64,000 nucleotides of DNA from Saccharospirillum sp043196875 (GTDB lineage: Bacteria; Pseudomonadota; Gammaproteobacteria; Pseudomonadales; Natronospirillaceae): the NCBI RefSeq assembly GCF_043196875.1, contig NZ_JBEBMX010000002.1, forward strand, positions 1 through 64,000. Direction: 5' to 3'. The number at the start of each line of letters is the position of its first letter. The first letter of the stretch is position 1. Shown piece after piece: positions 35,380 to 44,441 of this stretch. Under the pieces are notes generated by a model that saw nothing but the letters and a program-made list of their open reading frames with translations, was not told the origin of the DNA and ran no database searches. Position numbers and translations under genes: made by a program.

Positions 35380-36252
35380 ATGGCCAAAGCGGTCGTTGAA
35401 GGCTTGATTGAGTTGTTGAAGCTGGAGCAGATTGGCGAGCAACGTTATCGCGGTCTATCGCAGGATTTGGGTTATCCCAAGGTGTTTGGCGGTCAGGTTA
35501 TCGGTCAAGGATTATCAGCCGCCATTCAGACGCTCGACAGCGCGCGCATGCCGCACTCCCTGCATTCCTATTTTTTGCGCCCTGGTGATGTTAATACACC
35601 CATCGAATACACCGTCGAAGCGGTGCGTGATGGACGTTCATTCAGTGTGCGCCGAGTGATTGCCAGCCAGTTTGATAAACCCATTCTGGCGATGACGGCC
35701 TCTTTCCAAAAAGCAGAAGAGGGCCTGGAACATCAGGACGCCATGCCCAATGTGCCTGGACCGGAAGGGCTGGAACCGGAAGCCAAACTCTATCGCGATC
35801 ATGCCGAGGAAATTCCGGCGCGGGTGCGCGATCTGTTCACCGCCGAACGGCCCATCGAATGCCGCATTGTTGAAGCACAAAATCCGTTCCGGCCGCGCCT
35901 GGGTATTGCCAAGCGACATATGTGGATCCGCTCCAACGGGCCGCTGCCGGAAGACCCGCTGGTGCATCAATCGATGCTCGCCTACACCAGCGATTACGGC
36001 TTTTTGGAAACCGCGCTGATGCCGCACGGTATTTCATTAATGAAACCGGGGTTAACCATTGCCTCGCTCGATCACGCCATCTGGTTTCATCGTCCGTTCA
36101 AACTCGACGATTGGTTGCTGTACGTCGCCGACAGCCCCAGCGCGAACGGTGCCCGTGGTTATGTGCGCGGCCAGATTTTCGATAGCAACGGTCGGCTGGT
36201 CGCCAGCACCGCCCAGGAAGGCATGATCCGCTATCACGGAGAAGAGGCATGA
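35380..36252 (+). CDS. tesB: Acyl-CoA thioesterase II
   Basis: A 290-residue double-hotdog thioesterase that hydrolyses medium- to long-chain acyl-CoA to free fatty acid and CoA in the cytoplasm. It has GGQVIGQGLSAA, HSLHSYFLRPGD in the first hotdog, and DHAIWFHRPFKLDDWLLY in the second, with the catalytic Asp of the TesB Asp-Thr-Gln set. Good RBS AGGAG. The stop overlaps the ubiX start by four bases; there is no obvious functional link between the two. Confidence 0.93.
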   Translation: MAKAVVEGLIELLKLEQIGEQRYRGLSQDLGYPKVFGGQVIGQGLSAAIQTLDSARMPHSLHSYFLRPGDVNTPIEYTVEAVRDGRSFSVRRVIASQFDKPILAMTASFQKAEEGLEHQDAMPNVPGPEGLEPEAKLYRDHAEEIPARVRDLFTAERPIECRIVEAQNPFRPRLGIAKRHMWIRSNGPLPEDPLVHQSMLAYTSDYGFLETALMPHGISLMKPGLTIASLDHAIWFHRPFKLDDWLLYVADSPSANGARGYVRGQIFDSNGRLVASTAQEGMIRYHGEEA

Positions 36253-36872
36253 GCCGACGTATTACGCTGGCCATTACCGGCGCCTCGGGTGCGCCTTATG
36301 CCGAACGGCTGTTGCGATTTTTACTGGCTGCCGACTGCGAAGTGCATCTGTTGGTGTCCAAGGCTGCGTTGATGGTGGCGGCGGTGGAAACTGGCGAACC
36401 CTGGCCGGCCAATCACGACAAATTACACGATCATTTGCGCGCGCGTCTGGGCGAGGGCGGCAAGCTGATCATCGCCGGTCGCGAAGACTGGATGAGTCCG
36501 GTTGCCAGCGGCTCGGGCGCGCCGGATACGATGATCGTCTGCCCCTGTTCCACCGGTACTTTGGCCGCCATTGCCACCGGTCAGTGCGATAACCTGATCG
36601 AGCGTGGCGCCGATGTCATCTTGAAAGAAAGCGGCACCCTGATTCTGGTGCCGCGCGAAACGCCGTATAACGAAATTCACCTGCAAAATATGCTCACCCT
36701 GAAACGCGCCGGCGCAGTTATTTTACCGGCCAGCCCGGGCTTTTATCATCAGCCAAAAACGCTTGAAGATATGGTTGATTTTGTGGTCGCCCGCATTCTG
36801 AAATGTGCCGGTTTCAAACAGGATTTATTAGCGCCCTGGGGCGTGGATGATGCCAAGGGTGGCGCCGACTAA
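36249..36872 (+). CDS. ubiX: Flavin prenyltransferase
   Basis: A 207-residue UbiX: makes prenylated FMN from FMN and dimethylallyl phosphate, the cofactor of UbiD in ubiquinone synthesis. It has LAITGASGAPYAERLL near the N-terminus, VCPCSTGTLAAIATG and LVPRETPYNEIHL, all standard, and the family length. Translationally coupled to tesB. No ubiD in the window. Confidence 0.93.
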   Translation: MSRRITLAITGASGAPYAERLLRFLLAADCEVHLLVSKAALMVAAVETGEPWPANHDKLHDHLRARLGEGGKLIIAGREDWMSPVASGSGAPDTMIVCPCSTGTLAAIATGQCDNLIERGADVILKESGTLILVPRETPYNEIHLQNMLTLKRAGAVILPASPGFYHQPKTLEDMVDFVVARILKCAGFKQDLLAPWGVDDAKGGAD

Positions 36873-36908
36873 CGGCACTGATCCTGGCCAATCCGCCACT
36901 AAAACAAC

Positions 36909-36975
36909 GTCATCCCGGAAGTGCGGCAACTTAAAAAATTGTCATCCCGGAAGTGCCGTAGGCGCTATCCGGGAT
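36909..36975. repeat. Dispersed palindromic repeat, one full and one partial copy
   Basis: GTCATCCCGGAAGTGC occurs at 36909-36924 and again at 36941-36956. The second copy is complete: ATCCCGGA (36944-36951) pairs with TCCGGGAT (36968-36975), with an inner stem AGTGCC/GGCGCT. A related element lies at 53354-53395, so this is a family of extragenic palindromes. Confidence 0.75.
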
Positions 36976-37023
36976 CTCACCCAACCATCAACTAAAACCA
37001 CCAACCCAAAAGCCCACCGCCTT

Positions 37024-38103
37024 ATGAACATCCTGCTGCTCAGCGCCTATCATTCGGCCAGCCACCGTTACTGGTGTGAAGGCCTGATGGCAGCCTTCCT
37101 GGAACATAACTGGACCCTGCGCAGCCAGCCGGCGCGTCATTTCAGTTGGCGTATCGAAGCTTCGGGCTGGTTGTGGGCGCTCGGCGATGACGCTGCTTTT
37201 CAGCAATCCTACGACCTCATTATCGCCACCAGCCTAACGCAAGTCGTGACCTTAAAAGCGCAATGCCCGGCGCTGCGTGATGTGCCTCTGTGGTTGTATT
37301 TTCACGAAAATCAATTTGCTCATCCGTTGTCGAATCAGCAGCAGGCTGCGCACCAAACTGCCTGGCAATTTAAAAGCCTGGAAAATGCGTTCTGTGCCGA
37401 CTGGATCAGTTTTAACACGCACTTTAATCGCGATACATTTTTTGCCGGTGCTGAAAAACTGTTGAAGAAATTTCCCGAAATAATTCCGGGTGATCCGTTA
37501 ACAAAATTAAAGCAGCGCAGCGATGTTCTGGCGGTGCCACTAAGCGATCGTTTTAGTGTGTTACGCGAGCAGGAAAAAGACTCTCGTTTAATTGTTTGGA
37601 ACCACCGTTGGGAATGGGATAAACAGCCGCAACGGTTTTTGAATGCGCTGATAAAACTGAAACAGAACAACGCTGATTTTCGCTTAGCGATGCTCGGCAG
37701 TGGCGGTGGTCGTGGCGAGGTGTATGCACAAGAACGACAGCTGTTGAACGAGCAGGTTGTTCATTGGGGCGAGGCCAGTGAATCGGAGTACGAATACTGG
37801 CTTGGCCGCGCGGGGATTGGCGTCTCTACTTCGTTGCACGATTTTCAGGGCTTGGCGATGCTCGAACTGGCGCAAGCCGGGGCGACCTGCATTGTGCCAA
37901 GGCGTCAGGCTTATCCGGAATGCTTGCCTGCAGCCGTTTTCTTTGATGGCAATGAGCAAGACGCTTCAGAGGAAGAAACCGAGTTGGCAGCTACTCTTTC
38001 CAACTGCTTGGGCCAGTCGACCAGGCAGCATCCATTGCCGCTTTCATGGTCTGAATTGCAAACCGGTTACCGCCAAATCATAGAGCGGCTTGCAGCTGTC
38101 TAA
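37024..38103 (+). CDS. Queuosine-tRNA mannosyltransferase-like glycosyltransferase (DUF3524)
   Basis: A 359-residue GT-B glycosyltransferase with the N-terminal DUF3524 domain: MNILLLSAYHSASHRYWCEG, PLWLYFHENQFAHPLS and SLENAFCADWISFNTHFNRD. The C-terminal half has IVWNHRWEWDKQP and a donor-binding GIGVSTSLHDFQGLAMLELA. The animal homolog GTDC1/QTMAN adds mannose to queuosine in tRNA-Asp; bacterial members are annotated likewise. The ATG at 37024 begins the conserved domain; no clear RBS precedes it, and an upstream extension would run through the palindromic repeat. Confidence 0.82.
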   Translation: MNILLLSAYHSASHRYWCEGLMAAFLEHNWTLRSQPARHFSWRIEASGWLWALGDDAAFQQSYDLIIATSLTQVVTLKAQCPALRDVPLWLYFHENQFAHPLSNQQQAAHQTAWQFKSLENAFCADWISFNTHFNRDTFFAGAEKLLKKFPEIIPGDPLTKLKQRSDVLAVPLSDRFSVLREQEKDSRLIVWNHRWEWDKQPQRFLNALIKLKQNNADFRLAMLGSGGGRGEVYAQERQLLNEQVVHWGEASESEYEYWLGRAGIGVSTSLHDFQGLAMLELAQAGATCIVPRRQAYPECLPAAVFFDGNEQDASEEETELAATLSNCLGQSTRQHPLPLSWSELQTGYRQIIERLAAV

Positions 38104-38210
38104 ACCGGTGTCGTAAAAGAGCATAAAACCGGCGTCATCACCGCTTCATTGCTGAGTGTTCTGTGCCATGCTGCGCGGCAGTTACAGTCCTGCTGCTGCG
38201 GAGGTGTGTG

Positions 38211-39488
38211 GTGATCAGCGTTGTTACTCGCGTCTGGCCATTGTTGTTGGGGATACTGCTGATCATGCTCGGCAACGGCATGCACTTCACGCTGATTGGT
38301 CTGCGCGGCGATATCGAAGGTTTCTCTGCCGTTGAACTGGCGGTGGTGACCTCCTGCTATTACGTCGGCTTTTTATCCGGCGCGCGCTTTACGCCGCTGT
38401 TGATTCGACGCGTTGGCCATGTGCGGGTGTTTGCCGCTCTGGGCAGTTTTATGTCGGCGGGTTTGATTGCTTTTCCCTTGTTGGCCGAGCCGTGGTCCTG
38501 GTCGCCGCTGCGGATTATGGTCGGCTTTTGCATGTCGGGCATTTATGTCACCGCTGAAAGCTGGCTGAACGATGCGTCCACCAACGAAACCCGGGGCAAG
38601 GTTTTGTCGGCCTATATGATCGCTCAGACGCTGGGCATCATTGGTGCTCAGGGTTTATTGACGCTGGGCGACGCGGCCACTTCGGTGTTGTTTATCGGTG
38701 CCTCGATTCTGGTCTCCATTTCCTTTGCGCCTATTTTGCTGTCGGCGACCCAGGCGCCATCGATTAGGGTGGCTCGCCCGATGCGCTTATGGGATTTGCT
38801 GATCAGCTCGCCGTTAAGCAGTGTGGGTATCTTTTTGCTGGGTGGTGTCTACGCCTCCCAGGCCGGTATGGGCGCGGTCTTTGGCACTAAGGTCGGGCTG
38901 AGTACGAGTCAGATTGCGCTGTTTGTGGCCAGCCTCTTTGCCGGCTCAGTGGTGCTGCAATATCCCATCGGCTGGTTGTCGGATCGGATCGATCGCCGCA
39001 AGGTGATTTTCGGTGCCGCCGCCCTCGGCGCTGTGTCCTGTTTGCTCGGTTGGATGGCCAGTGGCTATTTCTGGCTGTGGGTGCTGGCGGCCTTCTTCGG
39101 CGGTGGCGTGACGACGCCGCTGTATTCGTTGTTTTTGGCCTATACCAACGATTCGTTGTCGACTGAAGACATGCCAGCCGCTTCCGGTGGTTTGGTGTTT
39201 ATCTTTGGTCTGGGTGCCATCGCCGGACCGCCGTTAACCGGTGGCGCTATGCAATGGTTAGGGCCGACCGGTTTTTGGCCGACCTTGGCGGTGACCTTCC
39301 TAATGATTGCGCTTTACGCCCTCTACCGCATGACGTTGCGTGAAGTGGTTAATGTCGATGACAGCGAACATTATTTGGGCGTGGTGCCAACGGCCTCTCC
39401 GGTCGCGGTCGAAGCAGCGGGTGTCTGGGCAGCAGAACACGCCGAAGCCGAACGCGAAGCGGACGCGGAAGAAGAGCAGGCACAGTGA
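38211..39488 (+). CDS. MFS transporter (YcaD-like)
   Basis: A 425-residue major facilitator with 12 predicted membrane helices. Family features are GLRGDIEGFSAVELAVVTSCYY, the A-motif-like loop GWLSDRIDRRKV between helices 8 and 9, and ESWLNDASTNETRGKVLSAY. It starts at GTG 38211 with GGAGG six bases before. The C-terminus is an unusual soluble Ala/Glu-rich tail (about 20 residues, EAEREADAEEEQAQ). The substrate is unknown. Confidence 0.85.
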   Translation: MISVVTRVWPLLLGILLIMLGNGMHFTLIGLRGDIEGFSAVELAVVTSCYYVGFLSGARFTPLLIRRVGHVRVFAALGSFMSAGLIAFPLLAEPWSWSPLRIMVGFCMSGIYVTAESWLNDASTNETRGKVLSAYMIAQTLGIIGAQGLLTLGDAATSVLFIGASILVSISFAPILLSATQAPSIRVARPMRLWDLLISSPLSSVGIFLLGGVYASQAGMGAVFGTKVGLSTSQIALFVASLFAGSVVLQYPIGWLSDRIDRRKVIFGAAALGAVSCLLGWMASGYFWLWVLAAFFGGGVTTPLYSLFLAYTNDSLSTEDMPAASGGLVFIFGLGAIAGPPLTGGAMQWLGPTGFWPTLAVTFLMIALYALYRMTLREVVNVDDSEHYLGVVPTASPVAVEAAGVWAAEHAEAEREADAEEEQAQ

Positions 39489-39513
39489 CAGCGCGCTCTA
39501 TTTTCACGAGTCG

Positions 39514-39780
39514 TTATTGCTGCCTGACACAACGCCCACCGTACTGGGCGACCAGATTATTGCAGGTGCTCAACGCATAACCGCAGCGGGATTCGCCGTT
39601 TATCTGGTGACAATAAAGCACGCTGTTTGCGGGTGGCGTTTTGGGGGTGTGGCAGTGGTAGTCGCCGGTGCGGTGGTTGGTGTGGCAACCCTGGGCATTA
39701 GTGCCGCCGGAATGACCCAAGGCGAAGCTGGTGATGGCCAGCGCGAAACACAGCGCCATCAATTGCTGAATGTATTTCAT
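39514..39780 (-). CDS. Small exported YHYH-type Cys/His-rich protein
   Basis: An 88-residue protein with a signal peptide (about residues 1-22). The mature start HSGGTNAQGCHTNHRTGDYHCH is the motif known from YHYH domain proteins and the ends of some exported nucleases. A C-terminal part with CGYALSTCNNLVAQYGGRC suggests disulfides. Excellent RBS AGGAGGG. Function unknown; metal binding through the Cys/His motif is plausible. Confidence 0.75.
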   Translation of the reverse strand: MKYIQQLMALCFALAITSFALGHSGGTNAQGCHTNHRTGDYHCHTPKTPPANSVLYCHQINGESRCGYALSTCNNLVAQYGGRCVRQQ

Positions 39781-39835
39781 CCGCGTGCCCTCCTGATCAG
39801 GCTGTCTGTACTGACATAGCCTGAGCAGGAAAGCA

Positions 39836-39875
39836 CCCGCCGCCGATGTCAGTGCAACATCAGGTTAGCGGCGGG
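39836..39875. other. Long hairpin between hydrolase and YHYH genes
   Basis: CCCGCCGC (39836-39843) pairs with GCGGCGGG (39868-39875), and inside it GATGT (39845-39849) pairs with ACATC (39857-39861). There is no U-tract on either side. It lies after the serine hydrolase stop on the minus strand and before nothing else, so a 3' stabiliser or Rho-independent-like end is possible. Confidence 0.5.
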
Positions 39876-39900
39876 CAGAGTTGGAAACTGAGCGTTTTAC

Positions 39901-41592
39901 TCAGTCGGTTTTGTGTCGGAATGTAATACCGGAATAGCGAATAATGGGTTCGCCATTTTCCCGATCCAGCTGAATCACGTTGCCGACATTACGGCCATAA
40001 CCTTGCACCTGCATCAACTGGTCGTTGATCGGTTTCAGGGTGACCGCCAGACCATCTCCGAGCACACCCAGGCTGACATCCAGTCGATAGCTGCGGCGTT
40101 CTTCGTCGTAGTACAACTGTGCACTCTCAACCAGATCGTCCGACTCATAGTGCCCCAGCCAGGCTTGGTAGTGCTCGCTGGTGTTGTGGGTTTCAAGCGC
40201 TGTCGCTGGTCCTAACAGATAGCCGTTGAGGTAACCGTGAAAGGCAATCGGTAGCGGCGTTTCGGTTGCCGACCCTGTATAGGGACGCAGCTCCATATCC
40301 AGGTCCGCCGCATACCAGCCGTTGTTGTTAGGTGTCAGTGAGAAACTGCCCATACCGGGTAATGCCAGTTGGCGGTTATCTGCTTCGCCGTTAATAGAGA
40401 CCAGCCCGAAACCGCCCAGGTTGTAGTCGCCATTGCTAATAGTCGCGGTATTGATAGCCGGAGTTTCCGGGTTCTCAATTGGCGGTAACAGCAGATCAAA
40501 GATGTCGGCCGCCAGTTCATCCAGCACAGCGTTATTGCCCAGCGTATCGTTGGCGGCAATAAAAACCGCGGTGCCAGATTCGGGCAGAATTTTCAGCTCG
40601 GAATAAAACGGCGGCACGGTGCCACCATGACCGACCTGAGTGCGACCGTGATGATCATTCAGCCAGAAACCCAGACCGATTTTAAAGTCTGCATTCATTG
40701 GCAAGCCGGGGAATTGCTGTTTGAGCATGGCGTCGAGGGTGTCGGTCTGCAGCCAGTCATTGGCTGGATAACCGTGCTGGGTGCGCACCAGTGCCAGCGC
40801 AAACTTGGCCATATCGTTGGCGGACATTAAGAAACTGCCCGCCGGCACGTCTTTGATCAACAACGGATCGGCCGGCTCGCCCGCGTGGTAACCCAGGGAG
40901 GTATTTTCTGTCACACCGGGCACACCAAAGACGAGGCTTTCATCTAGCTCCAGCGGTGCAAAAATATGCTGCTCAATATAGTCGGCATAACTTTGCTGGC
41001 TCACCGTGGCCACCAGCTCGCCCATCAAAGAGAAGCACACATTGCAGTAAGCGAACACCTGCTGATGTTCCCAGACGAGGTAGGTGTCCGACAGCCAGCT
41101 TGAGGTTTGCATAAACAATTCAGCGTCAGGCTCAGCCATGATGAACGAACGCAGGTAGGCGCTGGGAATGCCGGAGTGGTGCGTCAGCAGATCGCGTACC
41201 GTGACCGTTAGCGCATCGCTGTTCAGAGCCTTGGGATTGAACTGTGGCAGATAGGTGCGGATGTCGTCATCGAGTTGGATCTGTCCGCTTTCGACCAACT
41301 GCATGACCGCCAGGGCGGTAAACAACTTGGTGGTCGAGCCGATCTGGAAACGGGTGTCGGCGCTAACAGCGGTATCATTCGCCTTATCGGCAAGACCATA
41401 ACCGCGCGCACTGAGCGTTTGCCCTTGATAGATAACAGCGGCGGCAAGGCCGGTTATCTGGGTTTCTTCCAGGCGCGCTTCGATCAGCGCTTCCACCGCC
41501 CGGGCTTTTTCAGCATCGGGCTGGCAGCCGCTGATCAGACCCGCAGCGACGGCCATCGCCAGGGTAATAATGAGTGTTAACCAGAGTTTCAT
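39901..41592 (-). CDS. Beta-lactamase-fold serine hydrolase, lipoprotein
   Basis: A 563-residue class-C-like serine hydrolase. The lipoprotein signal is ISGC with the lipidated Cys at 23. The SxxK motif is S86-K89 in QIGSTTKLF, the YxN motif starts at Y182 (YCN) and HGG in QVGHGGT is the third motif. A C-terminal beta-rich lipocalin-like domain (from about residue 380) follows, as in many esterase/peptidase relatives of AmpC. It is more likely a peptidase or esterase than an antibiotic-resistance enzyme. ATG at 41592 with AAGGA upstream. Confidence 0.87.
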   Translation of the reverse strand: MKLWLTLIITLAMAVAAGLISGCQPDAEKARAVEALIEARLEETQITGLAAAVIYQGQTLSARGYGLADKANDTAVSADTRFQIGSTTKLFTALAVMQLVESGQIQLDDDIRTYLPQFNPKALNSDALTVTVRDLLTHHSGIPSAYLRSFIMAEPDAELFMQTSSWLSDTYLVWEHQQVFAYCNVCFSLMGELVATVSQQSYADYIEQHIFAPLELDESLVFGVPGVTENTSLGYHAGEPADPLLIKDVPAGSFLMSANDMAKFALALVRTQHGYPANDWLQTDTLDAMLKQQFPGLPMNADFKIGLGFWLNDHHGRTQVGHGGTVPPFYSELKILPESGTAVFIAANDTLGNNAVLDELAADIFDLLLPPIENPETPAINTATISNGDYNLGGFGLVSINGEADNRQLALPGMGSFSLTPNNNGWYAADLDMELRPYTGSATETPLPIAFHGYLNGYLLGPATALETHNTSEHYQAWLGHYESDDLVESAQLYYDEERRSYRLDVSLGVLGDGLAVTLKPINDQLMQVQGYGRNVGNVIQLDRENGEPIIRYSGITFRHKTD

Positions 41593-41732
41593 AGCAATGT
41601 CCTTGTTCAATGAGTCGAAGCTGAGTCTTGGCTCAGGCGATAACTATTGAAGCTCGGACCTGGTCTAAAAAGCAGGGTGCAAACGGGCGATATAGCGGTG
41701 ATAAAAGGGTGAGATTCGGGTGAGGCGGCCGC

Positions 41733-42614
41733 TCAGTCGTCGCTGAAGCGGTGTTTGAGTTCCGATTTTCGCTGGGTGCCGGTTTTGCGGTACACGTTCG
41801 AGGCATGGGTTTTCACGGTGTGCGCAGAGATCGACAGTTCATCGGCAATGGTCTTGTACGGCTTGGCCTGCACCAGCAAACGCAGCACCTGGAACTCGCG
41901 TTCGGTGAGGTCGAAGTGCTGTTGGACCGTACTCAAGGCAAGCCGTTCGCCCTGGCTATCGACCCGGTTTTTGTTGGCACCCAAACCATCAAGCGCTATC
42001 CACAGCGCGCAACCCATAACATAGAGATAAGCCATCGCATCCACCGGATGCACCACCAGCCAGCGCTCGGGCAGAATCAATTGCAAGACAAAGGCGGGTA
42101 ACAAGAGTGCCAGACCAAACAGCGCCAGGCGACGAATGCGCTTGCCCGACGGCTGCTGCGGCGCAAAACGCCAGAATTGCACCAGCAACAGCACACCGGT
42201 CAGTACGAAACAGGCGCTGGCCAGGGCCTGCAGCGCCAGACTGTTCAGCGCTCGCGCCACCATATTGAGCACGGCCATCGCCACCAGGCTGAGCCAGATC
42301 GCGCTGCTCAGCCATACCGCAGGCTGCGCGCCGAGCAGACGCAACAGCTGCTGCGTGCCCAACAGCAGACCCATCAACGTGAGGCTCTGCAAGACAAAAT
42401 GCACATAGCTGGCGGCATTGACGGTCAGGTCATCATCGAGCACGAAAGCATAGAGCCCGAGCAGATAATTGACGACCGCGCAGACCAGCACCAGCAACGC
42501 CCAGCGCAAGCGCGCATCGGGTGCAACTCGATGCCAATAGGCATAAACCAGCACAATGCCGGCGCCGGCCGAGAAAGCGAAGAACTGCAGCAGGAAATCG
42601 AAGGGTACTGGCAT
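41733..42614 (-). CDS. Membrane-anchored LuxR-type regulator
   Basis: A 293-residue protein: residues about 1-215 contain six to seven hydrophobic helices, then a C-terminal LuxR/GerE helix-turn-helix (LTEREFQVLRLLVQAKPYKT, ADELSISAHTVKTHASNVYRK). Membrane-tethered LuxR regulators of this kind sense signals in or at the membrane; signal and targets are unknown. It is upstream of the serine hydrolase on the same strand, with 140 bases between, and might control it (inference). Confidence 0.82.
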   Translation of the reverse strand: MPVPFDFLLQFFAFSAGAGIVLVYAYWHRVAPDARLRWALLVLVCAVVNYLLGLYAFVLDDDLTVNAASYVHFVLQSLTLMGLLLGTQQLLRLLGAQPAVWLSSAIWLSLVAMAVLNMVARALNSLALQALASACFVLTGVLLLVQFWRFAPQQPSGKRIRRLALFGLALLLPAFVLQLILPERWLVVHPVDAMAYLYVMGCALWIALDGLGANKNRVDSQGERLALSTVQQHFDLTEREFQVLRLLVQAKPYKTIADELSISAHTVKTHASNVYRKTGTQRKSELKHRFSDD

Positions 42615-42711
42615 GGTTTGGGCTGATTAACAAGGAGAGGCGCTTTTGTAGCAGGGATTGGCGGCCGGGGCAATTTGACCGGGAAGCCTCGGGGAAATGT
42701 TCAGAGGTTCC

Positions 42712-43008
42712 CTAGCGTTGTGCCGACAACCAGCTTGCGGCGGACTCCTGGTCGGCAAAGAAACGCACCCTGGAATGGCCGCGGTGTTCGCGTACCAGTT
42801 CGTTGAAGCGATCGCCGTACAGGGTGGCGTCCTGCACCACGATCGCCAGCGGTAGCTGGTAGTTGACGAATTTCTGCAACAGGTCACCGGCCAGGCCCGT
42901 GTTTAGTTTAAAAAAATCCGCGGGTAACTCTGCTTCGTCAAGCAGTAGATAACCGCGTTCCATGGCATGACTGAGTAAATCAGCAACGACAGTGGCTTGA
43001 TTGGTCAT
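42712..43008 (-). CDS. DUF4180 family protein
   Basis: A 98-residue cytoplasmic protein with the DUF4180 pattern: MTNQATVVADLLS, LPADFFKLNTGLAGDLLQKF and VNYQLPLAIVVQDATLYG, then RVRFFADQESAASWL. Start at ATG 43008 (AAGG upstream); a longer frame runs into the DUF2200 gene. DUF4180 members are STAS-like and often pair with alpha/beta regulators; function unknown. Eleven bases after the DUF2200 stop, so co-transcribed. Confidence 0.8.
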   Translation of the reverse strand: MTNQATVVADLLSHAMERGYLLLDEAELPADFFKLNTGLAGDLLQKFVNYQLPLAIVVQDATLYGDRFNELVREHRGHSRVRFFADQESAASWLSAQR

Positions 43009-43019
43009 GGTGGATACCT

Positions 43020-43373
43020 TCAGGGTTGCCGGAGAATCTTCGCCATCGCCTTGCCCTTGGCAAGTTCGTCGATCAGCTTGTCGAGCCAGCGGATTTTTTG
43101 CATCAATGGATCTTCGACTTCTTCCACCCGAATGCCGCAAACCACACCTTTGATCAAGGCCGTGTTGGGATTCATGGCAGGCGCTTGGGCGAAGAAGGTG
43201 TCGAAATCGGTTTGTTGATCGATCTGCTGTTTCAAGCTGACCTGGTCATAACCGGTCAGCCAACAAATGATTTCATCGACCTCGGCCTGGGTGCGGCCTT
43301 TGCGTTCCGCTTTTTGGATGTAGAGCGGATAGACCTTGGCAACAGGCATGGTGAAGACTTTGTGCCCCGACAT
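43020..43373 (-). CDS. DUF2200 family protein
   Basis: A 117-residue soluble protein. It has the full DUF2200 signature VYPLYIQKAERKGRTQAEVD and EIICWLTGYDQVSLK, and the KIRWLDKLIDELAKGKAM end. Function unknown; commonly found as a small stand-alone gene. Probably forms a two-gene unit with the DUF4180 gene. Confidence 0.88.
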   Translation of the reverse strand: MSGHKVFTMPVAKVYPLYIQKAERKGRTQAEVDEIICWLTGYDQVSLKQQIDQQTDFDTFFAQAPAMNPNTALIKGVVCGIRVEEVEDPLMQKIRWLDKLIDELAKGKAMAKILRQP

Positions 43374-43446
43374 CTCAACTTCCTTTTATGGTCCGAAATT
43401 TAACTCAGCGAGCAGTGTAACTCTGCCTGCTGTGCAATAAATAGAC

Positions 43447-44052
43447 TCAGGGTTTGTACAACACCGGCAGGTGAAGATTCCAGCGCAAGGCTAATAAACG
43501 CAGCCCGACAATAACCAAGATGCCGATCCAGAATGCCAGTGTCTGAGCAACGCCCAACGCCTGTAACAGCAGATAAAGAGCGATACCGGCAATGGCTGCT
43601 GTGGCGTAGATTTCGCGCCGCAACACCAGTGGTACCTTGGCGGTAATCACATCGCGAATAATGCCGCCGGTAACGCCGGTCATGGTGCCCATCAGAATCA
43701 CAATCAGCGGATCGTAACCGCCTTGCTGGGCGTACTGGGCACCGGAGAGAGCGAACAGCGCCAGACCGAAGGCATCGGCCACCAAAAAGGCCGGGCCGGG
43801 AACCTCTTTAAAGCGCAGATAGACCAACGTCAGCACCGCCGCTGTGATAATAACGACCAGATACCAACTGTCGGTGACCCAGAAAATTGGATGCCGATTC
43901 AGCAGCAGATCGCGCAGCGTACCGCCACCAATGGCGGTGATGGTGGCGATCACTATAACGCCGAGAACATCCAGATCGCGATCCCGTGCGGCCAGTACAC
44001 CACTGGTGGCAAAGACGGCGACGCCGGCTAAATCCAGGTAGTAGAGCAGCAT
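43447..44052 (-). CDS. TRIC-type cation channel family protein (YicG-like)
   Basis: A 201-residue inner-membrane protein of the UPF0126/TRIC family with two repeats of three helices plus a seventh. Each repeat has a glycine motif: TAIGGGTLRDLLLNR and GVTGGIIRDVITAKVP. Bacterial members form trimeric potassium-permeable or glycine-transport channels; the physiological substrate here is unknown. Six bases after the monooxygenase stop, so probably co-transcribed. Confidence 0.88.
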   Translation of the reverse strand: MLLYYLDLAGVAVFATSGVLAARDRDLDVLGVIVIATITAIGGGTLRDLLLNRHPIFWVTDSWYLVVIITAAVLTLVYLRFKEVPGPAFLVADAFGLALFALSGAQYAQQGGYDPLIVILMGTMTGVTGGIIRDVITAKVPLVLRREIYATAAIAGIALYLLLQALGVAQTLAFWIGILVIVGLRLLALRWNLHLPVLYKP

Positions 44053-44058
44053 GGCGAT

Positions 44059-44349
44059 TTAAAGACCCTGACCGCCGATTGGCACTGTTTCTATATGCTG
44101 ATCGAAGCCGGCAATCAGTGGTCTGCCGCGCGCGATTGCATCTTGAACAGCGGGCAGTGACAACGATGCCTTATGGCTATCCGGGCTATCCCAGACCTCT
44201 GTTACCCAGATTGCATCCGTATCGGTCGGGTCCTGAGCAACCACGTAGCTCAAGCAGCCAGGCATACCGGACACGCCGCGCACAAGAATGTCGACCAGAG
44301 CGTCCCTTTGCCCCGCCACGGCTCTGATTTTGCCAATCAATCCGTACAT
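44059..44349 (-). CDS. Antibiotic-biosynthesis-monooxygenase-like protein
   Basis: A 96-residue ferredoxin-like dimeric protein of the ABM family: GLIGKIRAVAGQRDALVDIL, GCLSYVVAQDPTDTDAIWVT and EVWDSPDSHKASLSLPAVQD. These are often cofactor-free monooxygenases or heme/quinone-related; no specific reaction can be given. The start has GGAGAAC upstream. Immediately precedes the channel gene. Confidence 0.85.
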   Translation of the reverse strand: MYGLIGKIRAVAGQRDALVDILVRGVSGMPGCLSYVVAQDPTDTDAIWVTEVWDSPDSHKASLSLPAVQDAIARGRPLIAGFDQHIETVPIGGQGL

Positions 44350-44441
44350 GGATGTTCTCCTGTCTGCTGTTTGTTCTTAGCCTGTATACAGCCGATTGCG
44401 ATAACAGCCAATTCATTAACACTGGCCTTGCCCGCCAAGGA

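Noticed and set aside
36847..37023. N-terminal extension of the glycosyltransferase gene to 36847
   Set aside because: It overlaps ubiX and runs through the palindromic repeat with low-complexity residues; the conserved domain starts at 37024.
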